Of a DNA stretch of 53,088 bases, positions 6,981 to 16,115 are shown piece after piece. The notes under the pieces were generated by a model. That model saw only the letters and a program-made list of their open reading frames with translations. It was not told the DNA's origin and made no database searches. Numbering within the stretch: the stretch's first letter is position 1; each line of letters begins with the position of its first letter. Source of the DNA: Verrucomicrobiota bacterium (GTDB taxonomy: Bacteria > Verrucomicrobiota > Verrucomicrobiia > Chthoniobacterales > UBA10450); assembly GCA_003218305.1 (NCBI GenBank), contig QHMY01000046.1, forward strand, positions 1 to 53,088, in the 5' to 3' direction. The position numbers and the translations under genes are program-made.

Positions 6981-7979
6981 ATGAATGCGTTGCTGTTTGA
7001 GCGGCCCATCTGGTTCGCGACCGGCCCCTTGGAGGTCGAGGAGAAGGCGGAGGAAATGGAGGATATTACCTATCATCGACCGGTGCTCGCCGCGGAAGCG
7101 CTTGAGCTGCTGGCGCCGCGCCCGGGAGCATTGATCGTTGATGCCACTTGCGGCGGGGGGGGCCACACCGAGGAAATCCTGCGCACCGGCGCAGATGTTC
7201 TCGCCCTCGACCAGGACCCCGATGCGATCGCCCACGCCAGCCAAAGGCTCACTCCTTTTGGCGGCCGGGTGACTCTGCGGCAGATCAATTTCCGCCACGC
7301 CGGTGAAGTCCTCGATCAGCTTGGAATCGTCAGTATCGGCGGTGCATTGCTCGACCTTGGCGTCTCGTCGCGCCAGTTGGAAAACGCGGAACGCGGCTTC
7401 AGCGTGATGCGCAACGGGCCGCTCGACATGCGGATGGACCCACGCCGCGAACTCACAGCAGCGACCATCGTCAATTCCTATTCCGAAGAGGAACTCACCC
7501 GGCTCTTCCGTGAATTGGGCGAAGAACCGGCCGCGCGGCGCATTGCCAGTCAACTGGTCAAGCAGCGCAAGACCACTCCCTTTTACGATACCACCCAGCT
7601 GGCCAAAGCCGTCGAAAAAATCGTCTGGCGCCATGGACGACGTCACCCCGCGACCCAGGTTTTCCAGGCGTTGCGCATGGAAGTGAACGACGAGCTCGGC
7701 GCCCTGGAAGAGGGTCTGCGCGTCCTGACCGCGCGGCTCGAATCCGGCGCACGGATCGCGGTCATTACCTTTCATTCGCTGGAAGACCGGATCATCAAGA
7801 ATTTCTTCCGCGACCGCAGCCGCGAGACGCTCGATCGACCGGAGTGGCCGGAGCCGCGACCCAATCCGGCTTTCGCCTTGCGCCTCATTACGGCGAAGCC
7901 GGTCGAGCCCGGCGAAAACGAACAACGAATCAATCCACGCTCGCGCAGCGCGAAGTTGCGCGTGGCTGAAAAAATCTAA
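6981..7979 (+). CDS. rsmH: 16S rRNA (cytosine1402-N4)-methyltransferase
   Basis: A 332-aa SAM-dependent methyltransferase (MraW), nearly always second after mraZ. It methylates C1402 in the decoding centre of 16S rRNA. The SAM site DATCGGGGHTEE is at 54-65, and YHRPVL (31-36), DLGVSSRQL and the C-terminal ITFHSLEDRIIKNFF are family signatures. The first 25 residues are not usual for RsmH; an ATG at 7056 (MEDITYHRPVL) is a likely alternative start. The stop TAA shares one base with the next ATG. Confidence 0.95.
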   Translation: MNALLFERPIWFATGPLEVEEKAEEMEDITYHRPVLAAEALELLAPRPGALIVDATCGGGGHTEEILRTGADVLALDQDPDAIAHASQRLTPFGGRVTLRQINFRHAGEVLDQLGIVSIGGALLDLGVSSRQLENAERGFSVMRNGPLDMRMDPRRELTAATIVNSYSEEELTRLFRELGEEPAARRIASQLVKQRKTTPFYDTTQLAKAVEKIVWRHGRRHPATQVFQALRMEVNDELGALEEGLRVLTARLESGARIAVITFHSLEDRIIKNFFRDRSRETLDRPEWPEPRPNPAFALRLITAKPVEPGENEQRINPRSRSAKLRVAEKI

Positions 7980-8347
7980 TGCACGCACCGCGTCGCAAAG
8001 CCTTCAATTCCGTCAACGCGGTTTCGCTGGCGCGGTGGATCGTTATTACCGCCTCGCTGGCGATGACCGGGCTGATCTACGTTTACCTCACCTTGCAGCT
8101 CCACGATCTGGGCGATCGGAAGAAGGGGCTCGAAAATGAATTGACCAGCTTGCGGGCCCAGAACGACGTGGCTCGGGTCCAAATCGAAGCTTTGACCTCG
8201 CGCTCCGCGATGCAGCGCCGGCTGAAAGAGGGCTATCTCAAGATGGTCTCGATCCTGGAGCGCGACATCGTGCGATTGAACAGCACGTCGCGTCCGCTCG
8301 GAGAAGACGCCGTCCAACCAGTGGTCAACAAACGGGCTGGCCGATGA
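7979..8347 (+). CDS. ftsL: FtsL-like division protein
   Basis: A 122-aa protein with a basic cytoplasmic N-terminus, a single transmembrane helix (about 19-38) and a periplasmic coiled coil (about 40-80, LHDLGDRKKGLENELTSLRAQN). Size, topology and place between rsmH and ftsI are those of FtsL, the FtsQ-FtsB partner that activates FtsWI. FtsL is poorly conserved in sequence, so the name rests on topology and position. Gene ends overlap both neighbours (1 bp with rsmH, 4 bp with ftsI). Confidence 0.72.
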   Translation: MHAPRRKAFNSVNAVSLARWIVITASLAMTGLIYVYLTLQLHDLGDRKKGLENELTSLRAQNDVARVQIEALTSRSAMQRRLKEGYLKMVSILERDIVRLNSTSRPLGEDAVQPVVNKRAGR

Positions 8348-10107
8348 ATTGGAACAGCCGAATTCGCTGTGCGCTGGTCTGCCTCGGGTTCACGGCGCTA
8401 TTCAGCGTCTTTTCCTTCCGGCTTGTCTATTTGCAGATGGTCAAGCACGACGAGTACGCCGGGCTTGCGGCTGAAAAACACGTCTACAAACAGGCGATCT
8501 ACGCCGAGCGCGGCTCGATTTTGGACGCGAATAACGAGGTTCTCGCCCACAACGCGCCGGTCGAGACCATCGTGGCCGACGCGACGCACCTGAACAATCG
8601 CGCGGCGGTTATACCTTTACTGGAGGACGCCCTCAAGATTCCGGCCGCCGAGCTGTTGGAAAAATTGGAAGGCGACCGGCGCTACATCATCCTGAAGCGC
8701 GCGGTGCCGGAAGCGATCGCGATGACCTTGAAGGAGAAGCTTCGCGTCGGAAACCTGCGTGGGATTTATTTTGAGCGGGATTCCACGCGGATCTACCCGA
8801 ACGGCTCGATGCTTTGTCACGTCATCGGGTTCACGGACTTCGAGCACCACGGCATTCAGGGGGTGGAATCTTCCATGGAAGAATATCTTCATGGCCAGGA
8901 TGGCTATCGTTACATCGAACGCAACCGGGCCGGACAGGAAGTCGTGCTCTACCGCGGACAGGAGCGCACGCCGCGCGACGGCTACCAGGTGCATCTGACG
9001 ATCGATCTCAATTTGCAAAATATCGTTGAGAACGAAATCGACGCAGCCATGCGCGAATACACGCCGCAAAAAGCCACGATCATCCTGATGCGTCCGCAGA
9101 CGGGCGAGATTCTCGCGATGGCCAACCGCCCGCACTTCGATCTCAACCAGCGCCAGGAGGCGAAGCCGGAACAGATGAAAAACCGCGCCATCATCGACAT
9201 GATGGAGCCCGGTTCCACGTTCAAAATCGTCACCGCGGCCGCCGCCCTCAACGAGCGGAAAGTTCGACCCGACACGACCATCTTTTGCGAGAACGGCGTT
9301 TGGAATGTTGGGGGGCGTCCGCTGCATGATCACAAGGCTTACGCCGACCTGAGCGTGCGGGACATTCTCATCAAGTCGAGCAACATCGGTGCGGCGAAGC
9401 TGGCCATTTCGGTGGGCGACCAGAAATTCTATGAATACATTCGCCGCTTTGGCTTTGGCGAGCGCACCGGAATTGAACTGCCGGGAGAAATCGGTGGCGT
9501 GATTCGGCCGCCGCAACACTGGAGCAAGATCTCGATCACGCGCATTCCGATGGGCCATGAAGTCGGTGTAACGCCGCTCCAGATGACCTCCGCCATGGCG
9601 ACGATTGCCAACGGAGGCAAACTCGTTACGCCCCGCATCGTCAAATCGATCACAACGCAGGACGGCAAGACTGTGAGCACTTTTTCGCCCGTCGTTCTAC
9701 GCCAGGTCATCTCACCGGAAACGGCGGCTCAAATCGGAAGCGCCCTGCGCGGCGTCGTGAGCGATCGAGGAACGGCTGCGGCGGCAGCTGTCCCGGGTTT
9801 CACCATCGCGGGAAAGACCGGCACCGCGCAAAAAGTGGATCCCAAGGGCGGATACGAACAGGGAAAATATGTCGTTTCCTTCTCCGGCTATCTGCCGTCC
9901 GAAAATCCCGCTTTTGTTGGACTCGTGGTGCTGGACGACGCGCACACGACGAAACCGGAGTTGAACTACGGCGGGCTCGTCGCAGCGCCCATCTTTTCGC
10001 ACATAGCGGAAAAGGCCGCGCGCTATCTCGATCTTGAGCCGCACGAAGAACTGGGGAAACCGCCCGTCGCGGGCCGGGTGGCCTTAACCAATGCCCCGCG
10101 CCGTTGA
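8344..10107 (+). CDS. ftsI: Division transpeptidase FtsI (PBP3, class B PBP)
   Basis: A 587-aa class B penicillin-binding protein that cross-links septal peptidoglycan with FtsW. There is one N-terminal membrane anchor (about 10-32), a pedestal domain, then the transpeptidase domain with all three motifs: S291-T-F-K294 (nucleophile Ser291), S345-S-N347 and K491-T-G-T494. The C-terminus has no PASTA domain. It overlaps ftsL by 4 bp. In this position FtsI is expected rather than a sporulation SpoVD. Confidence 0.95.
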   Translation: MNWNSRIRCALVCLGFTALFSVFSFRLVYLQMVKHDEYAGLAAEKHVYKQAIYAERGSILDANNEVLAHNAPVETIVADATHLNNRAAVIPLLEDALKIPAAELLEKLEGDRRYIILKRAVPEAIAMTLKEKLRVGNLRGIYFERDSTRIYPNGSMLCHVIGFTDFEHHGIQGVESSMEEYLHGQDGYRYIERNRAGQEVVLYRGQERTPRDGYQVHLTIDLNLQNIVENEIDAAMREYTPQKATIILMRPQTGEILAMANRPHFDLNQRQEAKPEQMKNRAIIDMMEPGSTFKIVTAAAALNERKVRPDTTIFCENGVWNVGGRPLHDHKAYADLSVRDILIKSSNIGAAKLAISVGDQKFYEYIRRFGFGERTGIELPGEIGGVIRPPQHWSKISITRIPMGHEVGVTPLQMTSAMATIANGGKLVTPRIVKSITTQDGKTVSTFSPVVLRQVISPETAAQIGSALRGVVSDRGTAAAAAVPGFTIAGKTGTAQKVDPKGGYEQGKYVVSFSGYLPSENPAFVGLVVLDDAHTTKPELNYGGLVAAPIFSHIAEKAARYLDLEPHEELGKPPVAGRVALTNAPRR

Positions 10108-11614
10108 ACATCTTGCGCCCGCCCTTTGCCACCTCATGCAGCTCAAAGTTCTCGCCTCTGCCATTACCCCCCGCCAAGTCATCGGGCCGCTTGATCGCGT
10201 CGTGGAAGGCATCGCGTATGACTCGCGGCGTGTGCAAAGGAACTTTCTTTTCGTCGCAATGCGCGGTGAAAAAAGCGATGGCCATCAATTCATCGAACAG
10301 GCCATCGAAAAAGGCGCGTCGGTCATAGTGACGGAACAGGAAGTTCAACAAGCGCGCGTCACCTGCCTGGTGGTCGAGAACACGCGCCGCGCCCTGGCTG
10401 ACCTCGGTGCGGCCTTTTACCAACAACCGATGCGCCGGCTGAAGATGGCTGCCGTCACCGGCACCAATGGCAAGACCACCACCACGTTTCTGCTGAAGCA
10501 TATTTGCGAAAAAGCGGGGCTGCGTTGCGGCTTGCTCGGAACCGTTCGCTACGAAATCGGAGACCGCGTTCTCCCCGCGGTCCGCACGACCCCGGAATCG
10601 CTCGAACTCCAGGAACTTCTCGCGCAAATGGCGGATGCCGGTTGCAAGGCCGCCGCGATGGAAGTGTCATCTCACGCCATCGCCCAGGATCGCACGCGCG
10701 GCCTCGAGTGGGATGCCGCAGTCTTCACGAACCTGACCCAGGACCATCTCGATTTTCATGGGACGATGGAGAACTACTTCGAGGCCAAGGCCCAACTGTT
10801 TACCGCGCTTGCTGGACAGAAGACGAAAACGAACGCGACCGCTGTCATCAACATCGACGATCGCTACGGCGCGCAACTGGTCGATCGGTTGGACAAGAAA
10901 ACGCCGCTGATCACCTATGGAATGAGCGCTCGTGCCGATTTCCGGGCATCAAATTACCACGCGGAGTTTGCCGGCACCTCTTATCAACTCGACGCCCGGG
11001 GGAAAAGTTATCTCGTGCGCGTTCCGCTGATTGGCCGATTCAACGTCGCGAACTCGATGGCTGCTCTCGCCGCGGCGTGCAGCCTCGGGATCAACCTGCG
11101 TGAAGCAATCTTGAGTCTGTCACGATCTCCCCAGGTGCCGGGCCGGCTGGAAGCAGTTCCGGCGAAACGGCAGTTTCAAATCTTTGTCGATTACGCGCAT
11201 ACGGACGATGCGTTGCTCAACGTGATCAAGACCCTTCGCGAGTTGTCGCCGAGGCGTCTCATTGTCGTGTTCGGTTGCGGGGGCGACCGCGATCGGCAGA
11301 AGCGGCCGCTCATGGGACGCGTCGTCGATCAAAACGCCGATTACGGCATCATCACCTCGGACAATCCGCGGAAAGAAGATCCTGACGCTATCATCGCGGA
11401 AGTCGAGCAGGGTTTTCGGTCGCATAATTACGAAAAGGTACCCGATCGCGCGAAAGCGATCGCCCGCGCCATTGAGCTGGCCCAACCGCGCGACATTGTT
11501 CTCATCGCCGGCAAAGGCCATGAAGCGTACCAGGAATTTGCCGATCACACGGTGCCCTTCGACGACATCCAGGTGGCGCGTAACGCTTTAGAAAATCATC
11601 CGCTCGCCTTCTGA
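10091..11614 (+). CDS. murE: UDP-MurNAc-tripeptide synthetase MurE
   Basis: A Mur ligase (507 aa from the first ATG) adding the third stem amino acid to UDP-MurNAc-L-Ala-D-Glu in the cytoplasm. TGTNGKTTT is the ATP loop; the carbamylated-Lys region and DNPRKEDP are present. DNPR is the meso-diaminopimelate specificity motif, so the wall is probably of the DAP type. The first ATG (10091) overlaps ftsI by 17 bp; ATG 10136 (MQLKVLASAI) is the more family-like start and would leave a 28-bp gap. Followed by murF after 2 bp. Confidence 0.95.
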   Translation: MPRAVEHLAPALCHLMQLKVLASAITPRQVIGPLDRVVEGIAYDSRRVQRNFLFVAMRGEKSDGHQFIEQAIEKGASVIVTEQEVQQARVTCLVVENTRRALADLGAAFYQQPMRRLKMAAVTGTNGKTTTTFLLKHICEKAGLRCGLLGTVRYEIGDRVLPAVRTTPESLELQELLAQMADAGCKAAAMEVSSHAIAQDRTRGLEWDAAVFTNLTQDHLDFHGTMENYFEAKAQLFTALAGQKTKTNATAVINIDDRYGAQLVDRLDKKTPLITYGMSARADFRASNYHAEFAGTSYQLDARGKSYLVRVPLIGRFNVANSMAALAAACSLGINLREAILSLSRSPQVPGRLEAVPAKRQFQIFVDYAHTDDALLNVIKTLRELSPRRLIVVFGCGGDRDRQKRPLMGRVVDQNADYGIITSDNPRKEDPDAIIAEVEQGFRSHNYEKVPDRAKAIARAIELAQPRDIVLIAGKGHEAYQEFADHTVPFDDIQVARNALENHPLAF

Positions 11615-11616
11615 TC

Positions 11617-13011
11617 ATGGATTCACTATCACTCCACCAGATCGCTGAATTCGCGCAGGGCATGTTGGTCGCGGGCGATGCCGGTGCCCTGGTTTCGAAG
11701 GTCAGTACCGACTCGAGAACATTGCAACCGGGCGATCTCTTTGTTCCATTGCGCGGCGAGAACTTCGATGGGCACAAATTCATCGAGCAAGCGGTGGACC
11801 GCGGCGCTCTGGGCGCAATGGTCGAGGAGACTTGGAAAGGTGCGACCCCGAAAAACTTTGCGCTAATCCGCGTCCCGGACACGCTCGTTGGTTATCAAAC
11901 GCTGGCGGCTAACTACCGGAAATCGCTGCCGCTCAAGGTCATCGCCATTACCGGAAGCAACGGTAAGACGAGCACTAAGGATTTTGTCGCGGCCACTCTG
12001 TCTCGCGGATTCCGGGTCACAAAGACTGAAGGAAATTTCAACAATCACGTCGGCCTTCCGCAAACGATGCTGGCTGCCTCTGCGAGTGATGAAATCGCCG
12101 TCTGGGAAATCGGCATGAATCATCCGGGAGAGATCGCCGCGCTCGCGAAGCTCGCCGTGCCTGATGCAGCCATCGTCACGAACGTCGGTCTGGCCCACAT
12201 CGAATTCATGGGCAGCCGCGAAGCCATTGCCGCAGAAAAAGGCGCGCTGGCGGAAGCGGTCGGCCCGGACGGAACGGTGATCCTGAATGCGGACGATCCC
12301 TACAGCCGGGAAATCGCGGCACGGACGCGCGCGCGCGTAGTTCTGGCCGGCATCGAGAACGGCCAGATGCGCGCGAGCGAAGTGAGCCAGAGCGCGACCG
12401 GAAGCGAATTCACCATCCTGGAAGGTGCGCACCGTTGCCGCGCGCAACTGCCGGTCCCTGGGATTCACATGGTGCAAAACGCGGTGCTGGCTGTAGCGGC
12501 CGGCCGGCTCTTTGGGCTTTCGCTGGAGGAGTGCGCGGCAGGTCTGGCCTCTACGCCACTGACCAAAGCGCGTCTGCAAATCAAGGAGATCAATGGCATT
12601 CAATTCATCGATGACAGTTACAACGCCAATCCCGATTCGATGAAAGCGGCGCTTCGCACGCTCGTGGAACTGGATACGGAGGGACGGCGGATCGCCGTGC
12701 TCGGTCAAATGAGCGAACTTGGCGACGAATCGACGCCGCGCCACCGCGAGGTCGGTGAGACGGCGGCCGCCGTTGGCGTGGACGAATTGATCGCGGTCGG
12801 GCCGATCGGTGCGGAAATGGCGCAGGCCGCAAAAAAGGCCGGTTTGAAACTGAGCGTTTCAGTCGCCGATCCGCAGGAAGCCGCCGGGCGCCTCTCGGAA
12901 ACGGCGTCGCCTGGTGATTTGATTTTGGTTAAGGGCAGCCGATCCGCCCGGATGGAGCGAGTGATGGAAGCGTTTTCAAAGCGCCAACCAACCGCGGAGG
13001 TGTCGCCATGA
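11617..13011 (+). CDS. murF: UDP-MurNAc-tripeptide:D-Ala-D-Ala ligase MurF
   Basis: A 464-aa Mur ligase that adds the D-Ala-D-Ala dipeptide made by Ddl, encoded about 9 kb further on, giving the UDP-MurNAc-pentapeptide. ATP-binding loop TGSNGKTSTKDF near residues 112-123, then GNFNNHVGLPQT, and DDSYNANPDSM in the C-terminal domain are typical MurF motifs. Length is standard. It overlaps mraY by 4 bp (ATGA). Confidence 0.95.
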   Translation: MDSLSLHQIAEFAQGMLVAGDAGALVSKVSTDSRTLQPGDLFVPLRGENFDGHKFIEQAVDRGALGAMVEETWKGATPKNFALIRVPDTLVGYQTLAANYRKSLPLKVIAITGSNGKTSTKDFVAATLSRGFRVTKTEGNFNNHVGLPQTMLAASASDEIAVWEIGMNHPGEIAALAKLAVPDAAIVTNVGLAHIEFMGSREAIAAEKGALAEAVGPDGTVILNADDPYSREIAARTRARVVLAGIENGQMRASEVSQSATGSEFTILEGAHRCRAQLPVPGIHMVQNAVLAVAAGRLFGLSLEECAAGLASTPLTKARLQIKEINGIQFIDDSYNANPDSMKAALRTLVELDTEGRRIAVLGQMSELGDESTPRHREVGETAAAVGVDELIAVGPIGAEMAQAAKKAGLKLSVSVADPQEAAGRLSETASPGDLILVKGSRSARMERVMEAFSKRQPTAEVSP

Positions 13012-14108
13012 TGTATTACCTCCACAATCTGAGCGAGCAGATCAAAGGCTTTAACGTCTTTAGTTACGTGACCTTTCGGGCTATCGCCGCCTCGGTCACA
13101 GCTTTTATTCTTTCGCTGACTTTCGGCAATTTTGTGATCAGAAAACTGATCGCGCTCAAGGTCGGCCAGCCGATCCGGACAGCGGACGAAGTGCATCGGC
13201 TGGCGGAATTGCATAGCGCCAAGCAAGGCATTCCCACCATGGGAGGTGTCCTGGTCATCGGTGCCGTCGTCCTCGCGAGCGGTCTTTGGGCACGGCCGGA
13301 CAACCGCTTCGTCTGGCTGGCGCTTTTCAGCATGGTCTATCTCGGGGCTCTCGGGTTTGCGGATGATTACTTGAAGGTCACAAAAAAGAAATCCGATGGC
13401 ATCAGCGGCCGGCTCAAATTGCTTTTCCAAATCATTCTCGCGGCCGTCGTGACGACCGTGTTCCTGACCAATCCCCTCATCGAAGTCCAGGCCCGTTCGC
13501 TTTATCTGCCGTTCTTCAAGCTGCCGGTCATCCCGAACATGGGTTGGTTCACTCTGATCTTTTTCGCCTTCGTCATTGTCGGCTCCTCCAATGCAGTCAA
13601 TCTCACGGACGGTCTGGATGGCCTTGCGATTGGTTGCACGATCACGGTCGCCTTTGCCTATGCCCTGCTTTCCTATGCGGCGGGGAACTTCCGCATCGCG
13701 GAGTACCTCCAGGTCCCGTTTTATTCTTATGCAGGCGAGCTCGCGGTGGTTTGTTCGGCGCTCGTCGGAGCCGGTCTGGGCTTCCTTTGGTTTAATTGCC
13801 ATCCCGCGAAAGTCATCATGGGCGACACGGGTGCGCTCGCGATCGGCGGCGTCATCGGCGTCATCGCGATCTGTTGCAAACAGGAATTCCTCCTGGCGGT
13901 CGTGGGCGGTGTCTTCGTTATCGAAGCAGCTTCCGTGATCCTTCAGGTCCTGAGCTTCCGGTTGACCGGCAAACGCATTTTCGCGATGTCGCCGATCCAC
14001 CACCATTTCGAGCTGACCGGCTGGCATGAAAATACCGTCATTGTGCGGTTTTGGATTCTGTCGGCCATCTTCGCCCTTCTCGGCTTGGCCACGCTGAAAC
14101 TGAGGTAA
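13008..14108 (+). CDS. mraY: Phospho-MurNAc-pentapeptide translocase MraY
   Basis: A 366-aa polytopic membrane enzyme (about ten helices) that moves phospho-MurNAc-pentapeptide onto undecaprenyl phosphate, giving lipid I. The motifs are FADDYLKV with the Mg-binding DD pair, NAVNLTDGLDGLA, MGDTGALAIGG and the HHHFE loop close to the C-terminus. The start is set by the 4-bp overlap with murF. murD follows after 1 bp. Confidence 0.96.
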   Translation: MMYYLHNLSEQIKGFNVFSYVTFRAIAASVTAFILSLTFGNFVIRKLIALKVGQPIRTADEVHRLAELHSAKQGIPTMGGVLVIGAVVLASGLWARPDNRFVWLALFSMVYLGALGFADDYLKVTKKKSDGISGRLKLLFQIILAAVVTTVFLTNPLIEVQARSLYLPFFKLPVIPNMGWFTLIFFAFVIVGSSNAVNLTDGLDGLAIGCTITVAFAYALLSYAAGNFRIAEYLQVPFYSYAGELAVVCSALVGAGLGFLWFNCHPAKVIMGDTGALAIGGVIGVIAICCKQEFLLAVVGGVFVIEAASVILQVLSFRLTGKRIFAMSPIHHHFELTGWHENTVIVRFWILSAIFALLGLATLKLR

Positions 14109-14109
14109 C

Positions 14110-15435
14110 GTGAAATACCAGGGCAAAAAAGCTGCGGTGCTGGGGGCGGGATTGAGCGGAACCGCCGCCGCGCTGTTGCTGCGAAGCGAGGGAGCAGAAG
14201 TCACTGTCCTCGACACCGCCGATGAAAAGACTTTGCTGAAAACGACGGTGGAAAATCTCCGCGCGCGTGGCGCCGAGGTGCGGTGCGGGCCTGCGGCCGA
14301 GAAAGATTCTTCCTCCTACGATCTGGTTGTCCTGAGTCCCGGCATCGATCCGATTTCGCCGTTGGCGACCAATTTCTCCTCGCGAAATATCGAGACAATC
14401 GGCGAACTCGAGCTGGGCTGGCGATCCGTCGACATCCCGGTCATCGCCATTACCGGCACGAACGGAAAGACGACGACCACGGAATTGCTCGCGCAAATGT
14501 TGAATGCGTGCGGCCAGCGCACCATTGCCTGTGGCAACATCGGCAAACCGCTCTCCGAAGTCGCACTGGAGCAGCGTGACCTCGACGTGCTCACCGTGGA
14601 GGTGAGCTCCTTTCAGCTTGAGACCATCCGGACTTTCCGGCCTTCCATCAGCGTCTGGTTAAATTTCGCTCCGGACCATCTCGATCGATATCCCTCGGTC
14701 GCCGAGTATCGCGCGGCCAAGCTGCGCATTTTTGAGTATCAGACGGCGGATGACGTGGCGGTGGTGAACGCTGGCGAAACTCTGCCGAAGATCGCGGCCC
14801 GGAAGGTAACTTTCAGCGCCTACGCCAATCTCGCGGATTTTCGTTTCGAAGGCGGATCGATTGTCTACCAAAACACTCCGGTTTTGCGGATGGCGGACAC
14901 CAAATTGCGCGGCTCGCATAATATCGAAAACGTTATGGCGACGCTCGCCGTTGGTTTGGAGCGCGGCTTGTCGTTCGAACAAATGGTGCCGCCGCTCTGC
15001 GTTTACGAGCCGCAGCCACATCGTTGTGAGTTCGTGCGGGAAGTCGGCGGCGTCAGTTACATCAACGATTCAAAAGCGACAAATCTCGACGCGGTCGAGA
15101 AAGGACTGCTGGCGCAAAACAAGAACGTGATTCTGATTGCCGGTGGCAAGGACAAGGGATTCACCTTCGAAACTCTGCGGCCCCTTGTTTCCGAGAAAGT
15201 CCGAGCTGCGGTCCTGATCGGAGAAATGGCGGAGCGCATCGCGCAGGACTGGAAGGACGCCGTTCCCTGCAAAATCGCGCATTCCCTGGCCGACGCCGTG
15301 GAACGGGCGCGTGCGCTCGCCCAGCCTGGTGAAGTCGTCCTCTTTTCTCCGGGCACGTCTTCGTTCGACATGTTTAAAAGCTACGCCGATCGCGGCGATC
15401 AATTTCGTGCCCTGGTGCACGCCTTACCCAAGTAA
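14110..15435 (+). CDS. murD: UDP-MurNAc-L-Ala:D-Glu ligase MurD
   Basis: A 441-aa Mur ligase that adds D-glutamate. The N-terminal GAGLSGTAAALLL Rossmann-like segment, the ATP loop TGTNGKTTTTELL, and DSKATNLDAV in the C-terminal domain identify MurD. The start codon is GTG, one base after the mraY stop. It is the last Mur ligase before the LysM gene. Confidence 0.95.
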   Translation: MKYQGKKAAVLGAGLSGTAAALLLRSEGAEVTVLDTADEKTLLKTTVENLRARGAEVRCGPAAEKDSSSYDLVVLSPGIDPISPLATNFSSRNIETIGELELGWRSVDIPVIAITGTNGKTTTTELLAQMLNACGQRTIACGNIGKPLSEVALEQRDLDVLTVEVSSFQLETIRTFRPSISVWLNFAPDHLDRYPSVAEYRAAKLRIFEYQTADDVAVVNAGETLPKIAARKVTFSAYANLADFRFEGGSIVYQNTPVLRMADTKLRGSHNIENVMATLAVGLERGLSFEQMVPPLCVYEPQPHRCEFVREVGGVSYINDSKATNLDAVEKGLLAQNKNVILIAGGKDKGFTFETLRPLVSEKVRAAVLIGEMAERIAQDWKDAVPCKIAHSLADAVERARALAQPGEVVLFSPGTSSFDMFKSYADRGDQFRALVHALPK

Positions 15436-15438
15436 ATC

Positions 15439-16014
15439 ATGAAACTACCTCAGCTCCTCACGCGCAAAAAGCTGCGCGCCACCACTGCGCGTCGCGCGCT
15501 GGGGGGCGCGGCGGAAATGGATTACGAAGAGATGTCCGAGCCGAACATGAAGCTCTCCCGCGCTCTGCTCATTGTCCTCGTGCTTCACGTCGTGGCCGTC
15601 GCCGGCATCATTGCTTTCAATACGATCAAAACGCGGCAGGGTCCGCCCCCGCCGATCCCGACGGAAAGCGCGACGGCCAAGACCGTGCCAGCTGCCCCGA
15701 CGAAACCCGACATGCCGACTGTGGTCGCTTCGACGAAGAGTGACGAAGCGAAGGCCCTGAAGGCGCCGCCCAAAACAGTCGCGAAGGAGGAGCGCAAGAG
15801 CGACCCCGCAAAACCAGCGGAGAAAACGGCGGCGAAATCGGACGTTTCGAAAAGTTACGTCGTCGCGAAAGGGGACACACCCGTTTCGATCGCGCGCAAG
15901 TTGAAGGTTCCGTACGACGATCTGATGGCGGCGAACCACATCGACGATCCGCATAAGCTTCAAATCGGGCAGAAACTGATCGTTCCAGTTAAGCCCAAAA
16001 AGAAAGGGGACTAA
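15439..16014 (+). CDS. Membrane-anchored LysM protein inside the dcw cluster
   Basis: A 191-aa protein: basic N-terminus, one transmembrane helix (about 42-60), a Pro/Ala/Lys-rich linker (66-140) and one C-terminal LysM domain (about 142-186: YVVAKGDTPVSIARKL ... LQIGQKLIVP). LysM binds GlcNAc in peptidoglycan, so it should be a periplasm-facing wall binder. It lies 3 bp after murD and is in phase with the cluster. It is not one of the standard dcw genes of model bacteria; a division-site wall sensor or FtsN-like role is possible but unproven. Confidence 0.85.
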   Translation: MKLPQLLTRKKLRATTARRALGGAAEMDYEEMSEPNMKLSRALLIVLVLHVVAVAGIIAFNTIKTRQGPPPPIPTESATAKTVPAAPTKPDMPTVVASTKSDEAKALKAPPKTVAKEERKSDPAKPAEKTAAKSDVSKSYVVAKGDTPVSIARKLKVPYDDLMAANHIDDPHKLQIGQKLIVPVKPKKKGD

Positions 16015-16115
16015 TGAAACATCGAGCGAGGACAGCGCCGCTCGCCTTGGCGCGCTCTTATCGCACGGATGGACGGGACTTTTGTCCGCCAGTGCCGCCG
16101 CCACCACGAAACTAA
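16014..16115 (+). CDS. Candidate 33-codon ORF between LysM gene and ftsW
   Basis: The LysM stop (TAA, 16012-16014) shares its last A with an ATG that opens 33 codons ending in TAA at 16113-16115, immediately followed by the ftsW ATG at 16116. The peptide is basic and ends in a Pro-rich tail (CPPVPPPPRN). The exact end-to-end fit suggests translational coupling, but third-position GC (about 53%) is lower than in its neighbours, and no family is recognised. It may be only a spacer. Confidence 0.25.
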   Translation: MKHRARTAPLALARSYRTDGRDFCPPVPPPPRN

